The position numbers were made by a program, and so were the translations under genes. The notes under the pieces are model-generated. The model was not told where the DNA came from and did no database searches. It worked only from the letters and a program-made list of their open reading frames with translations. From the NCBI GenBank assembly GCA_003666485.1, contig CP032931.1, positions 2,108,001 to 2,172,000 of the forward strand: a DNA stretch of 64,000 nt, in the 5' to 3' direction. Below are positions 1 through 8,639 of the stretch, one piece after another (position 1 is the first letter of the stretch; every line of letters begins with the position of its first letter). Source of the DNA: Levilactobacillus brevis (lineage in GTDB: Bacteria > Bacillota > Bacilli > Lactobacillales > Lactobacillaceae).

Positions 1-2
1 GC

Positions 3-149
3 GTGGACGCAAGACAATTGGCCGATTTCGAAGAAAAAGTTAATGGTTTGGCCACTGCCCTTACCCTGGGGACCAGTTTGACTAGAAGTGATTGGTTTGT
101 GTTGGAAAGTTGGTGTGGGAATATTTTAAGTCACTATAAGTTAAAGTAA
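3..149 (+). CDS. C-terminal fragment of an unidentified protein
   Basis: An open frame enters from the left edge and ends with TAA at 147-149, giving 48 residues that end in HYKLK. The composition (Leu, Glu, Lys, Trp-rich, no low complexity) looks like a real protein tail, and no other frame here is better. It would run convergently towards folT. I do not recognise the family from this tail; the start lies outside the window, so it could also be a chance open frame. Confidence 0.4.
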   Translation: MDARQLADFEEKVNGLATALTLGTSLTRSDWFVLESWCGNILSHYKLK

Positions 150-222
150 TTAATTTAATATCGCCTAATACAAGTCATTTAAAAACACCGCCCCGGATTT
201 CTCCGAAACGGTGCGCATCACA

Positions 223-765
223 TTAACGATTTAAACGTTCCTGAATTTGCTGGATCACCCGGCTATTCAATAGCCAGTACAGCAAAACAATTTGAATCGG
301 CGTGACAATCAGCTGCTTGAGGACCCGGATCGGTAACAGGCTCCAAAACGGCGTCTGATACATGATGGTGACCCACAAGGTGTTCAGTAAGGCGTTGACC
401 ACCACCGCAATCACGATGGCGGCTAACGCGACCCGCACCCAGGTCGCCTTTTGCCGGTACAAAAACAGCGCGAAGATCAACGAGCCCAAGATAGCCGAGA
501 GCGTAAAGCCCACAAAGTAAGGTCCCCCAGTCATCAGGGTGCCCACCACGTCGACCACGGCGGCGGTCATCATCCCCCACCAGGGGCCAAACCACTTGGC
601 CAGTAACGCCACGATCAGGAAGGTAAAGCTAAACTTGATGAAGTTATTCCCGATTGAAAAGCGGCTGATCACCAGCTGCAGGGCCATCAACAGGCCCATC
701 GTCACAACACTCAACGTATCCAGCTTGGGCAGCTGGGTTCTTGCTATCGTCTTCAATTCAGACAT
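223..765 (-). CDS. folT: Folate-specific S component of an ECF transporter (FolT)
   Basis: This is the membrane substrate-binding subunit that captures folate and docks onto the shared EcfA-A'-T energising module, which is encoded elsewhere. The 180-residue, strongly hydrophobic protein has about six membrane segments and begins with the folate-family signature around residues 15-40 (KLDTLSVVTMGLLMAL, then SRFSIG). The assignment is strengthened by a THF riboswitch directly upstream. The ATG at 763-765 has AGGAG immediately next to it with no spacing. The in-frame TTG at 754-756 (residue 4) lies 9 nt from the same AGGAG and may be the true start. Transcribed as a single gene. Confidence 0.9.
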   Translation of the reverse strand: MSELKTIARTQLPKLDTLSVVTMGLLMALQLVISRFSIGNNFIKFSFTFLIVALLAKWFGPWWGMMTAAVVDVVGTLMTGGPYFVGFTLSAILGSLIFALFLYRQKATWVRVALAAIVIAVVVNALLNTLWVTIMYQTPFWSLLPIRVLKQLIVTPIQIVLLYWLLNSRVIQQIQERLNR

Positions 766-773
766 CTCCTAAG

Positions 774-884
774 GGAGTTGCCACATTGCTGCGGTCAATG
801 CGGAAATAAGATCGCGGGACACATTCCCTTCGTCCGGTGTTCACATTGCGTTCCACCAGCACTTGACGCCCTATTTCCTACTCC
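774..884 (-). promoter_or_regulatory. Tetrahydrofolate (THF) riboswitch
   Basis: Read on the minus strand, the leader starts GGAGTAG, has a GGAAATA arm closed by TATTTCC, the conserved GCGTCAAGTG stretch, then GGACGAAGGG, and closes with ACTCC pairing back to GGAGT. This order matches the THF-I class riboswitch known upstream of folate uptake and synthesis genes in Firmicutes. Its position just ahead of folT fits. The 3' closing strand (CTCC, 774-777) is separated by only 4 nt from the GGAG Shine-Dalgarno, so CTCC could pair with either P1 or the ribosome site; translational control is inferred. Confidence 0.87.
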
Positions 885-937
885 GTAAATTTAATTACAG
901 AAAATAGCATACCATACTCACTGCCGACTTGCACGCG

Positions 938-1804
938 TTAAGCGCGATCAAAATCTTTGATCCAGGCCAAGGCCAACGCCTTTTCACCCAAGTGGGCCCC
1001 AATGACTGGGCCAAAGTAGGATTGTTCGACTGGAATCGCGGGATACTGTGCCGCAATCTTGTTGGCCCAATTCTGGCCGCCCTCCGGATCATTGGCGTTG
1101 ATCACCAATGCCCTTAGTGGATAATCGACCTTGGCTTGCGCCTCCACAAAGAGTTGTTCGACGCGTGCCAACGCCTTTTTACGGGAACGGACCTTTTCAA
1201 AGGCCACGATTTCGTGGGTCTCGTCATCGAAGGTCAGTAACGGCTTGATCCGTAACACGCTGCCGATAAAGCCAGAAGCGTTCGATAGCCGCCCGCCGCG
1301 GACCAAGTTTTGCAGATCGTCGACCACGAAGTATTCGCCAATCGTCGACCGCAAGTCGTCTAAGCGCGCAAGGATGGCTTCGGGCTCTGCACCCTTGGCT
1401 GCCATCCGCGAGGCCTCAATGGCCAAATAACCCATCAATTTGACCGTGATTTGGGAATCGTACGGGATCACCCGGATGTTTTCAATCGTCGGGGCAATGT
1501 TCTTCAACTGATTCACAAAGCCGGAAATGGTACTGGCCAAATGGATACTGATCACCGCATCGTATCCTTCGTCTGCCAATTCATTGTAGAGATTGATCAT
1601 TTCTCCCAGCGGTGGTTGGGACGTGCTGGGAAACGACTTGGAATTTCTTAACCGTTCGTAGAATTCACTGGTGGTAATATCAACATCTTCATCGTAGGAG
1701 CGACCATCCATGATCACCGGAATTGGGACAACGTGAATGTGATACCGCTCAACCTCTTCTGCGGACAAATAGCTGGTACTATCGGTGACCACAGCAATCT
1801 TCAT
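938..1804 (-). CDS. DegV family fatty-acid-binding protein
   Basis: DegV-family proteins (FakB type) bind a fatty acid and present it to the FakA kinase so that exogenous fatty acid can be phosphorylated and used for lipid synthesis. The 288-residue product opens with the typical MKIAVVTDSTSYL strand-loop. It carries the TSQPPLGEM motif near residue 63 and an RGGRLS motif in the C-terminal half. I chose ATG 1802-1804 over the longer frame because the extra upstream residues are encoded by the inverted repeat of the adjacent insertion sequence. Before that insertion the gene lay 34 bp behind the MFS gene on the same strand, so it was probably the last gene of that operon. The specific fatty acid preference cannot be read from sequence. 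Confidence 0.88.
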   Translation of the reverse strand: MKIAVVTDSTSYLSAEEVERYHIHVVPIPVIMDGRSYDEDVDITTSEFYERLRNSKSFPSTSQPPLGEMINLYNELADEGYDAVISIHLASTISGFVNQLKNIAPTIENIRVIPYDSQITVKLMGYLAIEASRMAAKGAEPEAILARLDDLRSTIGEYFVVDDLQNLVRGGRLSNASGFIGSVLRIKPLLTFDDETHEIVAFEKVRSRKKALARVEQLFVEAQAKVDYPLRALVINANDPEGGQNWANKIAAQYPAIPVEQSYFGPVIGAHLGEKALALAWIKDFDRA

Positions 1805-1977
1805 TTTTACACCTACTCCTGAATTATTCACCAGAAACTCCAAAATCCCCATCAAACACATGATTCAAGTGCTTGATGGGAATTTTACGTTTTCACCTTT
1901 TAAGTGCAGAAAAAGAGCCTCAGCTCTGGTATAGTTAACTCGACCAAAAGACACTATAAAGAGAAGAGGACTCTATA

Positions 1978-3282
1978 ATGAAAACTGTACAGGAAATGGC
2001 ATTTAGTTTCAATAAAAACATTCTAGCATCGCATACCGGCGGTCAATTATCTTCTGATGGTGGCCTAACCTTGTGTGTTGAACTGATGGCAAAGTTTCAG
2101 TTCACGAACTTAGCTGACAATCTATTGAAGTTCAACGACCATCGACAATACTGCCGACATAGTAATTCAAGTATCTTAATGCAGTTGGTTCTGCAGATCA
2201 TTGCCGGTTATAATACAGATTCTGCTGCAACCTCATTGGTTGCAGAACCATTGTTTAAACTTTTATTGGACAAACCAGCCTTAGCTTCACAAGCGACGAT
2301 ATCCCGTTTCTGGCAACGTATCGATTCCGCAGGTGTGGACGCCTTCCAGACTTTAAATCAAGCTCTTATTGATCAAGCTCGACTGCTAACTAATCAGACG
2401 ACCACCATTATTGATATTGATTCAACCCATTCTGACACTTATGGCAATCAAGAAGCTACTGACTATAACGCCCATTATGGCTCGGAGGGGTATCATCCAT
2501 TACTAGCTATCGATAATGATGGTAATCTCATGAAAGCCATCCTACGGCCTGGTAATGCCTATACCAGCACAGATATAAAAGCCTTTTTAGAACCGTTATT
2601 AAAACATTATCAAGACCAATTGCCAGAAACTGATATTCTGGTTCGCGGTGATAGCGGGTTCGCCACACCAGCTGTTTATGATACCTGCGAGGCCGATGAT
2701 GTCTTTTACATTATTCGCCTCAAACGTAATAAGCGACTACACAACTTGGCAGAAGAGTTTGTACAGATAAGCGACACAACTGAGTGGCATGAAACCGAAA
2801 CTCACTATTACTCAGCAACTTATCAGGCCACTTCGTGGCCTAAACCGCGTCAAGTATACGTTAAGTCAACTCGTGTAGCTGGCGAATTGATCTTTTCACA
2901 TGAATTTATTGTGACTAATCTGACAAATTTAACCGTAGAAGCAGCATTTGAACTGTATCATAAGCGTGGTCAGATGGAGAATTATATCAAGGAAGCCAAA
3001 GAGGGCTTCTTCTTTGATAAGACTGATAGTTCAACGTTTACCGCCAACGCTGCCCGTATGATGGTTAGTGTATTAGCGTACAATATTATCAATTTTATGA
3101 AGCAAATAGCCCTACCTAAAACAGAGACCGGATTGCGTGTTAGTACATTACGAATCCGTTTATTCAAAGTCGCTGCCCGCGTTGTGTTTACCGGTCGACG
3201 AATCCAGTTACGACTGAGTTCTCATCACGTTTATCATCGACTCTTTTATCAGGTATTACAGCGTATTCAGGCTATTAAATAG
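1978..3282 (+). CDS. IS1380-family transposase
   Basis: DDE transposase of 434 residues. The N-terminal SSDGGLTL block (about 26-33), the first catalytic Asp in IDSTHSDTYG (about 146), the second in VRGDSGFATP (about 222) and the C-terminal KRGQMENYIKEAKEGF region with the catalytic Glu are all present. The frame is uninterrupted. RBS-like AGAAGAGGA precedes the ATG. It is the same length as the second transposase in this window (37523-38827) and shares its motifs, but differs widely in sequence, so the two elements are distinct family members rather than a recent duplication. Confidence 0.95.
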   Translation: MKTVQEMAFSFNKNILASHTGGQLSSDGGLTLCVELMAKFQFTNLADNLLKFNDHRQYCRHSNSSILMQLVLQIIAGYNTDSAATSLVAEPLFKLLLDKPALASQATISRFWQRIDSAGVDAFQTLNQALIDQARLLTNQTTTIIDIDSTHSDTYGNQEATDYNAHYGSEGYHPLLAIDNDGNLMKAILRPGNAYTSTDIKAFLEPLLKHYQDQLPETDILVRGDSGFATPAVYDTCEADDVFYIIRLKRNKRLHNLAEEFVQISDTTEWHETETHYYSATYQATSWPKPRQVYVKSTRVAGELIFSHEFIVTNLTNLTVEAAFELYHKRGQMENYIKEAKEGFFFDKTDSSTFTANAARMMVSVLAYNIINFMKQIALPKTETGLRVSTLRIRLFKVAARVVFTGRRIQLRLSSHHVYHRLFYQVLQRIQAIK

Positions 3283-3401
3283 CCCCAATTAAAAAAAATT
3301 CTGTACGATCAAGGGATAAGTGCACCCAAAAATTCAAAAATGACTCACCGTTAGGTGATACCATCAAAATTTAGAGTCTCAATACATAGTAAGCAAGATC
3401 A

Positions 3402-3446
3402 AAAGCCGTCAGTTTTTGAAAAACATGAAAACTGACGACTTTTTTG
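3402..3446 (+). terminator. Terminator at the 3' end of the IS
   Basis: A stem built from AAGCCGTCAGTTTT and AAAACTGACGACTT (one mismatch) is followed by a T-run. It would end transposase transcription before the right inverted repeat, and block read-through into the convergent MFS gene. Confidence 0.75.
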
Positions 3447-3487
3447 AAAGGTATGAATAATTCAGGCTACTTTATCTTTTCATTCGT

Positions 3488-4780
3488 TCACCTAGGATAC
3501 CATAAAACTGGCGGAACGCCTAGGCATTGTCCACCGCGGACTTGGGAAGCGGACTTGGGAATTCGCCAGAAAATAACCAAACCTAACACAAATAAGAGCG
3601 ATAACGAGGCTGCCCCGATCCGCGATTGCCCGGTCCATTGTGTGACCAGGCCGACTAATACTGGCCCTAAGACCGCTGAAAATTTGCCTAAAATGTTATA
3701 GAAGCCAAAGAACTCACTGGACCGTTCCTTAGGGACCAACCGGCCAAAGTAGGACCGTGACAGGGCCTGAATGCCTCCCTGACTTGTCCCGACTAACACA
3801 GCCAATACCCAAAAGCTGCCAACCGTCTTGAGGTTCAAGGCGGCGACACAGATCAAGAGGTACATGATAATGGCTAATAAAATGCCGAAACGGGTACTGG
3901 TCTTGTCCGCCAACCAACCGTATAGAATCGAAAACGGAAAGGCAACCAGCTGGACCACCAGTAACACTACGATCAGCGTGGTACTACTGATCCCAATGTC
4001 CAGGCCAATTGACGTTGCCATGGTAAAGATGGTATCGACCCCATCGATGTAACAGAAGTAGGCGATCAAGAACCAGGCTAAGTATTTGTGCTGGCGAATG
4101 TGGCCCAACGTGTGCCAGACCCGCTGCCAACTTTGTTTCAATGGGGCTTGGGTCACGGTCAGGGCGTGCCGTTGGTGGACATTTCTTTGAATCGGAATAA
4201 AGAAGACGACCCACCAAATGGCGGCCAGGACAAAGCCCCAGCGCGCCACGGCCGTACTCGATAGCTGACCGAACCCGTGCGTCAATTGGAGGACCATGAA
4301 CAGGATAAAGGCAATCACCCCGCCCAGGTAGCCAAAGCCGTAGCCGACGCTGGATAAGCGATCCATTTGCCGGTTATCACTGACGTCGGTCAAAAAGCTG
4401 TCGTAAAAGAGGTTCCCGCCGGAATAGCCCAGCACCGACAAGATGTAGACCACCAGCAGCCATTGCCATTGATTGGCAGGCAAGATGGCTAGCCCCAAGG
4501 TCATGATCATCCCCAGCGAGGCAAACCCCGTCAACAGGCGTTTCTTAAACCCCTGATAGTCCGCTAACGCTCCGAGAAATGGCGCCAACAAGGCCACCAG
4601 CAACGTGCCCACACTATTGGCGTAGCCCCAGTAAGCCGTCGCGTTGGCCGCGGTGACCCCACTGGCTTCGGCGATGCCCTTGAAGTAGATGGGCAAGACC
4701 GCCGTGGTGACGATGATACCGTACCCGGAATTGGCCCAATCGTAGAAGACCCAACTCCACTGTTCCTTAGTCAACTTCAT
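3488..4780 (-). CDS. MFS transporter, UMF1 (Atg22-like) family
   Basis: A 430-residue integral membrane protein with about 12 hydrophobic segments. The N-terminal WVFYDWANSGYG motif near residue 10 and the GYSGGNLFYDSFLTDV stretch near 120 are typical of UMF1-type permeases, related to the vacuolar amino-acid effluxer Atg22. Substrate is unknown. The start overlaps the upstream phosphodiesterase gene by 14 bp and has AAGGGGG as ribosome site, so the two are translationally coupled. The degV gene would have followed 34 bp later before the IS insertion. The last dozen residues (after IPKSASQ) are hydrophilic then Trp/Pro-containing. Confidence 0.88.
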   Translation of the reverse strand: MKLTKEQWSWVFYDWANSGYGIIVTTAVLPIYFKGIAEASGVTAANATAYWGYANSVGTLLVALLAPFLGALADYQGFKKRLLTGFASLGMIMTLGLAILPANQWQWLLVVYILSVLGYSGGNLFYDSFLTDVSDNRQMDRLSSVGYGFGYLGGVIAFILFMVLQLTHGFGQLSSTAVARWGFVLAAIWWVVFFIPIQRNVHQRHALTVTQAPLKQSWQRVWHTLGHIRQHKYLAWFLIAYFCYIDGVDTIFTMATSIGLDIGISSTTLIVVLLVVQLVAFPFSILYGWLADKTSTRFGILLAIIMYLLICVAALNLKTVGSFWVLAVLVGTSQGGIQALSRSYFGRLVPKERSSEFFGFYNILGKFSAVLGPVLVGLVTQWTGQSRIGAASLSLLFVLGLVIFWRIPKSASQVRGGQCLGVPPVLWYPR

Positions 4781-6071
4781 GAGGAGCCCCCTTCAATGCC
4801 GCGGTCAACGCGTGACCCGGTAGTGGTTCGGGGAACTGAACGCCTAAGAGCTTGGCAAATGTCGGCGCCTCATCGATCAGACGGGCCGACGCAAGCGTTT
4901 GCCCAGACACCACGTCCGGTCCGTTTAAGACCAGTGTCGTGAAGTAATCGGGCTTGTCAGGGTCATACCCGTGGACCCCGTGGTAGCGGTCCGGTTGGCC
5001 CAGACTGGCGGGATCAACGGCTTCAACTACGGCTGGGCGGTTGGTCTCGTCGGTGAAGTAATACCCGGCTTTAGCCTCCACCATGAACTGGCAGTGGGGG
5101 TCCGCCCCGCGTTTGGCCGCAGCCGCACCGTCGATGACCTTTTCCACGCCCTCGGTATCCGCCAATAGCTGCTTTAGCGTCCGCGAGTCGGCGAAGTTAC
5201 GGGTATAAATGTACGTACAGCCATCACAGGACTTGGCCCAAACGTGCCAGTCGGCCTTGACCGTCCCGTTGGCCGTGGGCGTCAACCACCCGCGTTTGGC
5301 AAAGGCCTGATTCAAATGGATCATGTGGTCTACGTTTATCTGGTAATGGTCCCCCAAGATGGCAAAGTTGGTCTCACCAAAGGTGCCCGCCGCAATCGTG
5401 GCGTCGATCAGTTGACCCACCCGAGCATCCAGTCGTTTCAAGGCGGCCATCGCCTCGGCAGAACGCACGCCGTAGCGGTGACGCATACTGTCCATGTCGA
5501 CCAGGTGAATCAGCGTGAGCCACGGCTGGCGATTCTGTAGGGTATCCACCGCACAAGCCGTGATGAAGTCATCTAGCTCGGGCTGTTGAATGCCGCGCCG
5601 CAAGTGGCCGTATTTCCGGTTCATCCGTAAGAGAAAAGCCGGACTGCTGGCCTTTAAGGAGACCAGGACTTGGTTGGTCCAAATGCGGTTGGGAAAGATC
5701 TCGGCTAGGTTGTAAGTGATCTTACTCCCGGCGGTCACGGGCCACAGAAAGGCCGCCGTTTTTTGGTGGTGTTGCCGCACCAGGTCATACAGTGTGGGGA
5801 CCTTCACGTCGCGTTGGTACCAGTACCAATCGGGTGACGGCCGCTGTGACTGTTGCTTGGTGTTATTGATGATGCCGTGTACCCGCGGATACTGCCCCGT
5901 GATGATCGTCGTGTGCGACGGGTAGGTCAACGTCGGGTAAATACCGCGCACCTGCTTGACCCGCGACCCGGTCGCCACCAGTCGCCGTAAATTCGGTAAC
6001 TCCTCTAGGTGTTCATCGAGATCACGACTGCCCATCGCGTCTAACGAAATAATGACTAGTCTGTGCTGAAT
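4767..6071 (-). CDS. Alkaline phosphatase superfamily phosphodiesterase, probable ATT start
   Basis: Resembles nucleotide pyrophosphatase/phosphodiesterase-like (type I PDE) enzymes. Visible metal and active-site residues are the nucleophile Thr in YPTLTYPSH, DMDSMRH, GDH and the late HGVHGYDPD. The first metal ligand, Asp in VIISLDAMGSRD, lies upstream of the first in-frame ATG (6033-6035). The reading frame continues up to a TGA, and between that stop and the ATG the only initiator-like codons are ATT. The ATT at 6069-6071 is 9 nt from AAAGGAG, so I place the start there (434 aa). No signal peptide is seen, so a cytoplasmic role is likely. First gene of the operon with MFS and degV. The substrate is not predictable. 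Confidence 0.82.
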   Translation of the reverse strand: MQHRLVIISLDAMGSRDLDEHLEELPNLRRLVATGSRVKQVRGIYPTLTYPSHTTIITGQYPRVHGIINNTKQQSQRPSPDWYWYQRDVKVPTLYDLVRQHHQKTAAFLWPVTAGSKITYNLAEIFPNRIWTNQVLVSLKASSPAFLLRMNRKYGHLRRGIQQPELDDFITACAVDTLQNRQPWLTLIHLVDMDSMRHRYGVRSAEAMAALKRLDARVGQLIDATIAAGTFGETNFAILGDHYQINVDHMIHLNQAFAKRGWLTPTANGTVKADWHVWAKSCDGCTYIYTRNFADSRTLKQLLADTEGVEKVIDGAAAAKRGADPHCQFMVEAKAGYYFTDETNRPAVVEAVDPASLGQPDRYHGVHGYDPDKPDYFTTLVLNGPDVVSGQTLASARLIDEAPTFAKLLGVQFPEPLPGHALTAALKGAPHEVD

Positions 6072-6148
6072 ACGTGCTCACTCCTTTGCTTCCGCCCCGA
6101 CGTCTCTGTGACGGCCGGGGCCGACCAACTCGGGACAATGCCTCAGGG

Positions 6149-6577
6149 TTAGCCCTTGACCATGCGCTGCCGGTCCATACTCTTGTCCAACCGGTTCAAT
6201 AGTATCTGCAATAAATTGCGTTCGTCGGTCGACCAGTGTTCAAAGACGTCATCGGACAACGACTCAAAGGCCGAATTGATGTCTTCGGCCGTAGCCGTGC
6301 CCTGGTCCGTTATTGTATATACCAACTGTCTTTTATCCCGGCCAATGGCTTTCTTCGTGACCATGTTTTTGGTCACCAGCCCCTTGAGTTGCCGACTTAA
6401 TGTTGACGTGTCTAAATTGGTTTTAGCTGCTAAAATTTCTTGGGTGTTTTCACCGCCCCCGATGTGGTCTAAAAGCTGCCACTCAGAAACGGTCAGGTGA
6501 TGTTGCTTAGTCATGCGCTGGAGCAACGTTTGTTGAACCTTACTAATGCCAATCAAGGCTGCTAAACTTGACTTCAT
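6149..6577 (-). CDS. MarR family transcriptional regulator
   Basis: A 142-residue winged-helix protein. The helix-turn-helix lies around residues 45-75 (NTQEILAAKTNLDTSTLSRQLKGL) and is followed by the wing with IGRDKRQLVYTIT. The ATG at 6575-6577 is chosen because the 18 codons before it overlap the promoter and operator region and lack a ribosome site. It is a single gene between the phosphodiesterase operon and the divergent rqcH. Which gene it controls is unclear; autoregulation through the adjacent palindrome is likely. Ligand unknown. Confidence 0.9.
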   Translation of the reverse strand: MKSSLAALIGISKVQQTLLQRMTKQHHLTVSEWQLLDHIGGGENTQEILAAKTNLDTSTLSRQLKGLVTKNMVTKKAIGRDKRQLVYTITDQGTATAEDINSAFESLSDDVFEHWSTDERNLLQILLNRLDKSMDRQRMVKG

Positions 6578-6596
6578 GGGGTCCTCACTCCTTTTG

Positions 6597-6611
6597 GTTG
6601 TATTGTACAAC
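6597..6611. promoter_or_regulatory. Candidate MarR operator
   Basis: GTTGTA-TTG-TACAAC is a perfect 6-bp inverted repeat with 3-bp centre, 20 bp upstream of the MarR start. This size and spacing are typical of MarR sites. A second, looser palindrome (GTCGAC core) follows at 6620-6626. Confidence 0.55.
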
Positions 6612-6694
6612 GATTTGGTTGTCGACCACAAGTGAAAAAACCAAGAATTTCACGGATTTAATCCGGGATTTCTGGCCATTTCGGAGGAACTTCT

Positions 6695-6723
6695 TTGCAC
6701 TTCAGCGGCCAGGCCGGTATACT
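6695..6723 (+). promoter_or_regulatory. Sigma-A promoter of rqcH
   Basis: TTGCAC at 6695-6700 and TATACT at 6718-6723 are separated by exactly 17 bp, 60 bp ahead of the rqcH start. Confidence 0.75.
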
Positions 6724-6785
6724 TTAACCTGTACTGCTTTTTTGAACGTAAAATAAATCCATTTATAGAAAGGTGTTGTTCCGCG

Positions 6786-8492
6786 ATGTCATTTGATGGT
6801 TCTTTCACCCACGCCATGGTCCATGAGCTCAGTCAAACGCTCACGACCGGCCGGGTCAGTAAAATCAATCAACCCTACGCCAACGAAATTGTGTTGACGG
6901 TTCGGGCCAATAGCCACAACTACCCAATTTTGTTGTCGGCCAATCCGACTTACGCGCGGATCCAAGTCACCCAGATTCCGTACGTGAATCCCCCGGTTCC
7001 CACGAACTTTACCATGATCCTGCGTAAATACCTGCAGGGCGCTATTCTCAAGGAGGTCAGCCAGGTCGCTAATGACCGGGTCGTCCACCTCCACTTCACG
7101 TCTCGCAACGAATTGGGTGACCAACAAGAATTACTCTTGATCATTGAGATCATGGCTCGGCACAGTAACGTCATCTTGGTCGATAGTGCCTCCATGAAGA
7201 TCTTAGACGCGATCAAGCACGTTGGCTCTGATCAAAACCGCTACCGACTCCTGTTGCCAGGCGCCCAGTACATTCAGCCACCCAAGCAAGATCTCACCAA
7301 TCCCTTTGACGGTGCTCGGCCTGACTTGGACCAAACGATTCGGGAATTTCCGAACCAAGAGGTCTTGGCCCACACCCTCCAGCAGCAGTATCAAGGTTTG
7401 GGCAAGGATACGGCGGCGGCCTTGGCAGCTAAGCTCCACGAACCTGGCACCCACGCCGACCAATTTGCCGCCTTCTTTGCTGGCTTCGATCAGCCACGGC
7501 CGACGCTAGAGATCTCGTCCAAGAACAAGACCAGCTTCACGGCCTTTCCATACCCCACTACGGGGACGCAACAGGCCAGTGACACCCTCAGCGAGCTACT
7601 GGACACCTACTATCAGGACAAGGCCGAACGGGACCGCGTCCAGCAACAAGGGAGTGTCTTGATCCGGGTGGTCCGCAACGAACTCAAGAAGAATCGGACC
7701 AAGCTCAAGAAGCTGGAAAAGACCCTGGCCGCCACCGAAAACGCCGATGAGTATCGCATCAAGGGCGAGATCCTGACGACCTACCTCAATCAGGTCCAGC
7801 GGGGCCAAACCGAGGTTTCTCTTCCCAACTTCTACGATGATAACAAGCCCCTCAAGATCAAGCTGTCCAACCAGTTGTCCGCCAATCAAAACGCCCAGAA
7901 GTACTTCAAGCGGTACCAGAAGGCGAAAAACGCGGTCACCTATGTGAATGAACAGCTCAAGATCACCCAGGCCGACGTGGATTACTTCACCAACATCATG
8001 GCCCAAATCGAGCTGGCCGCCCCTAAGGACCTGGTCGACATTCGCCTCGAACTCCAACAAGGCGGCTACCTGCGCGACCATGACCACCAAAAGAAGAGTA
8101 AGAAGCAACGTCGTCAAAAGGTCAGCAAGCCTGACCGCTTCACGGCAAGCGACGGCACCAAGATCTCGGTCGGTAAAAACAACCTGCAAAATGATCAGCT
8201 GAGCCTGCACACGGCCAAGCGTACCGACATCTGGTTGCACGTCAAGGACATGCCGGGCTCTCACGTGATCATTCACGCCGACCACCCCAGTGATGCCACC
8301 ATCATGGAAGCGGCCAACTTGGCAGCTTACTTCTCCAAGGGCCGTGAATCCAGTAACGTCCCCGTCGACTACCTGCCCGTCAAGCGGCTGCACAAGCCCA
8401 ACGGGGCCAAACCCGGCTACGTTATTTTCACGGGGCAACGGACCGTTTACGTGACGCCGCAGAGCGAATTGGTCGAAAAATTGGCAGATTAG
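6786..8492 (+). CDS. rqcH: RqcH/NFACT ribosome quality control protein
   Basis: RqcH binds stalled 50S-peptidyl-tRNA complexes and adds C-terminal alanine tails that mark nascent chains for degradation; older annotations call it fibronectin-binding protein (FbpA). The 568 residues show the NFACT-N domain (about 1-180, beginning MSFDGSFTHAMVHEL). A long charged coiled coil follows (about 280-430). A C-terminal NFACT-R domain (about 445-560) contains DIWLHVKDMPGSHVII. The full family length is kept. Monocistronic, with its own promoter and a strong terminator. Confidence 0.95.
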   Translation: MSFDGSFTHAMVHELSQTLTTGRVSKINQPYANEIVLTVRANSHNYPILLSANPTYARIQVTQIPYVNPPVPTNFTMILRKYLQGAILKEVSQVANDRVVHLHFTSRNELGDQQELLLIIEIMARHSNVILVDSASMKILDAIKHVGSDQNRYRLLLPGAQYIQPPKQDLTNPFDGARPDLDQTIREFPNQEVLAHTLQQQYQGLGKDTAAALAAKLHEPGTHADQFAAFFAGFDQPRPTLEISSKNKTSFTAFPYPTTGTQQASDTLSELLDTYYQDKAERDRVQQQGSVLIRVVRNELKKNRTKLKKLEKTLAATENADEYRIKGEILTTYLNQVQRGQTEVSLPNFYDDNKPLKIKLSNQLSANQNAQKYFKRYQKAKNAVTYVNEQLKITQADVDYFTNIMAQIELAAPKDLVDIRLELQQGGYLRDHDHQKKSKKQRRQKVSKPDRFTASDGTKISVGKNNLQNDQLSLHTAKRTDIWLHVKDMPGSHVIIHADHPSDATIMEAANLAAYFSKGRESSNVPVDYLPVKRLHKPNGAKPGYVIFTGQRTVYVTPQSELVEKLAD

Positions 8493-8528
8493 TCCGTTAA
8501 TTGCTAGATACAACTACTTTTAAAAGCT

Positions 8529-8568
8529 AAAAACGCGTCACACCAGAATGTTGGTGTGACGCGTTTTT
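8529..8568. terminator. Bidirectional terminator between rqcH and the CarB-like gene
   Basis: A 15-bp GC-rich stem (AACGCGTCACACCA and its complement, 6-nt loop) is flanked by A-run and T-run, so it can serve both converging genes. Confidence 0.9.
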
Positions 8569-8639
8569 GTTAGTAACAACTTGTTTTATTGGTAAACCCA
8601 GTCGCAAATCAACCGGGAAATACCCGTTGACACTCACGT

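Larger units (their letters stand above)
1818..3466 (+). mobile_element. IS1380-family insertion sequence, complete (1,649 bp)
   Basis: Both ends carry the same 13-bp terminal inverted repeat: CCTGAATTATTCA at 1818-1830 and its complement at 3454-3466. The element is flanked by a 5-bp direct duplication CTACT (1813-1817 and 3467-3471). It holds one intact transposase gene and an internal terminator, so it looks recent and possibly active. It sits between the MFS transporter gene and degV. Its left end joins CAGG to the target AG, producing AGGAG 11 nt before the degV start. Family assignment rests on the transposase, TIR and 5-bp duplication. Confidence 0.93.

Noticed and set aside
1805..1861. 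19-residue N-terminal extension of DegV
   Set aside because: It is encoded by the IS terminal repeat and target duplication, and would not exist without the insertion.
7596..8513. A 305-codon open frame on the minus strand opposite rqcH
   Set aside because: It is the antisense shadow of the well-supported RqcH gene, with biased Val/Leu/Gly composition and no recognisable domain.
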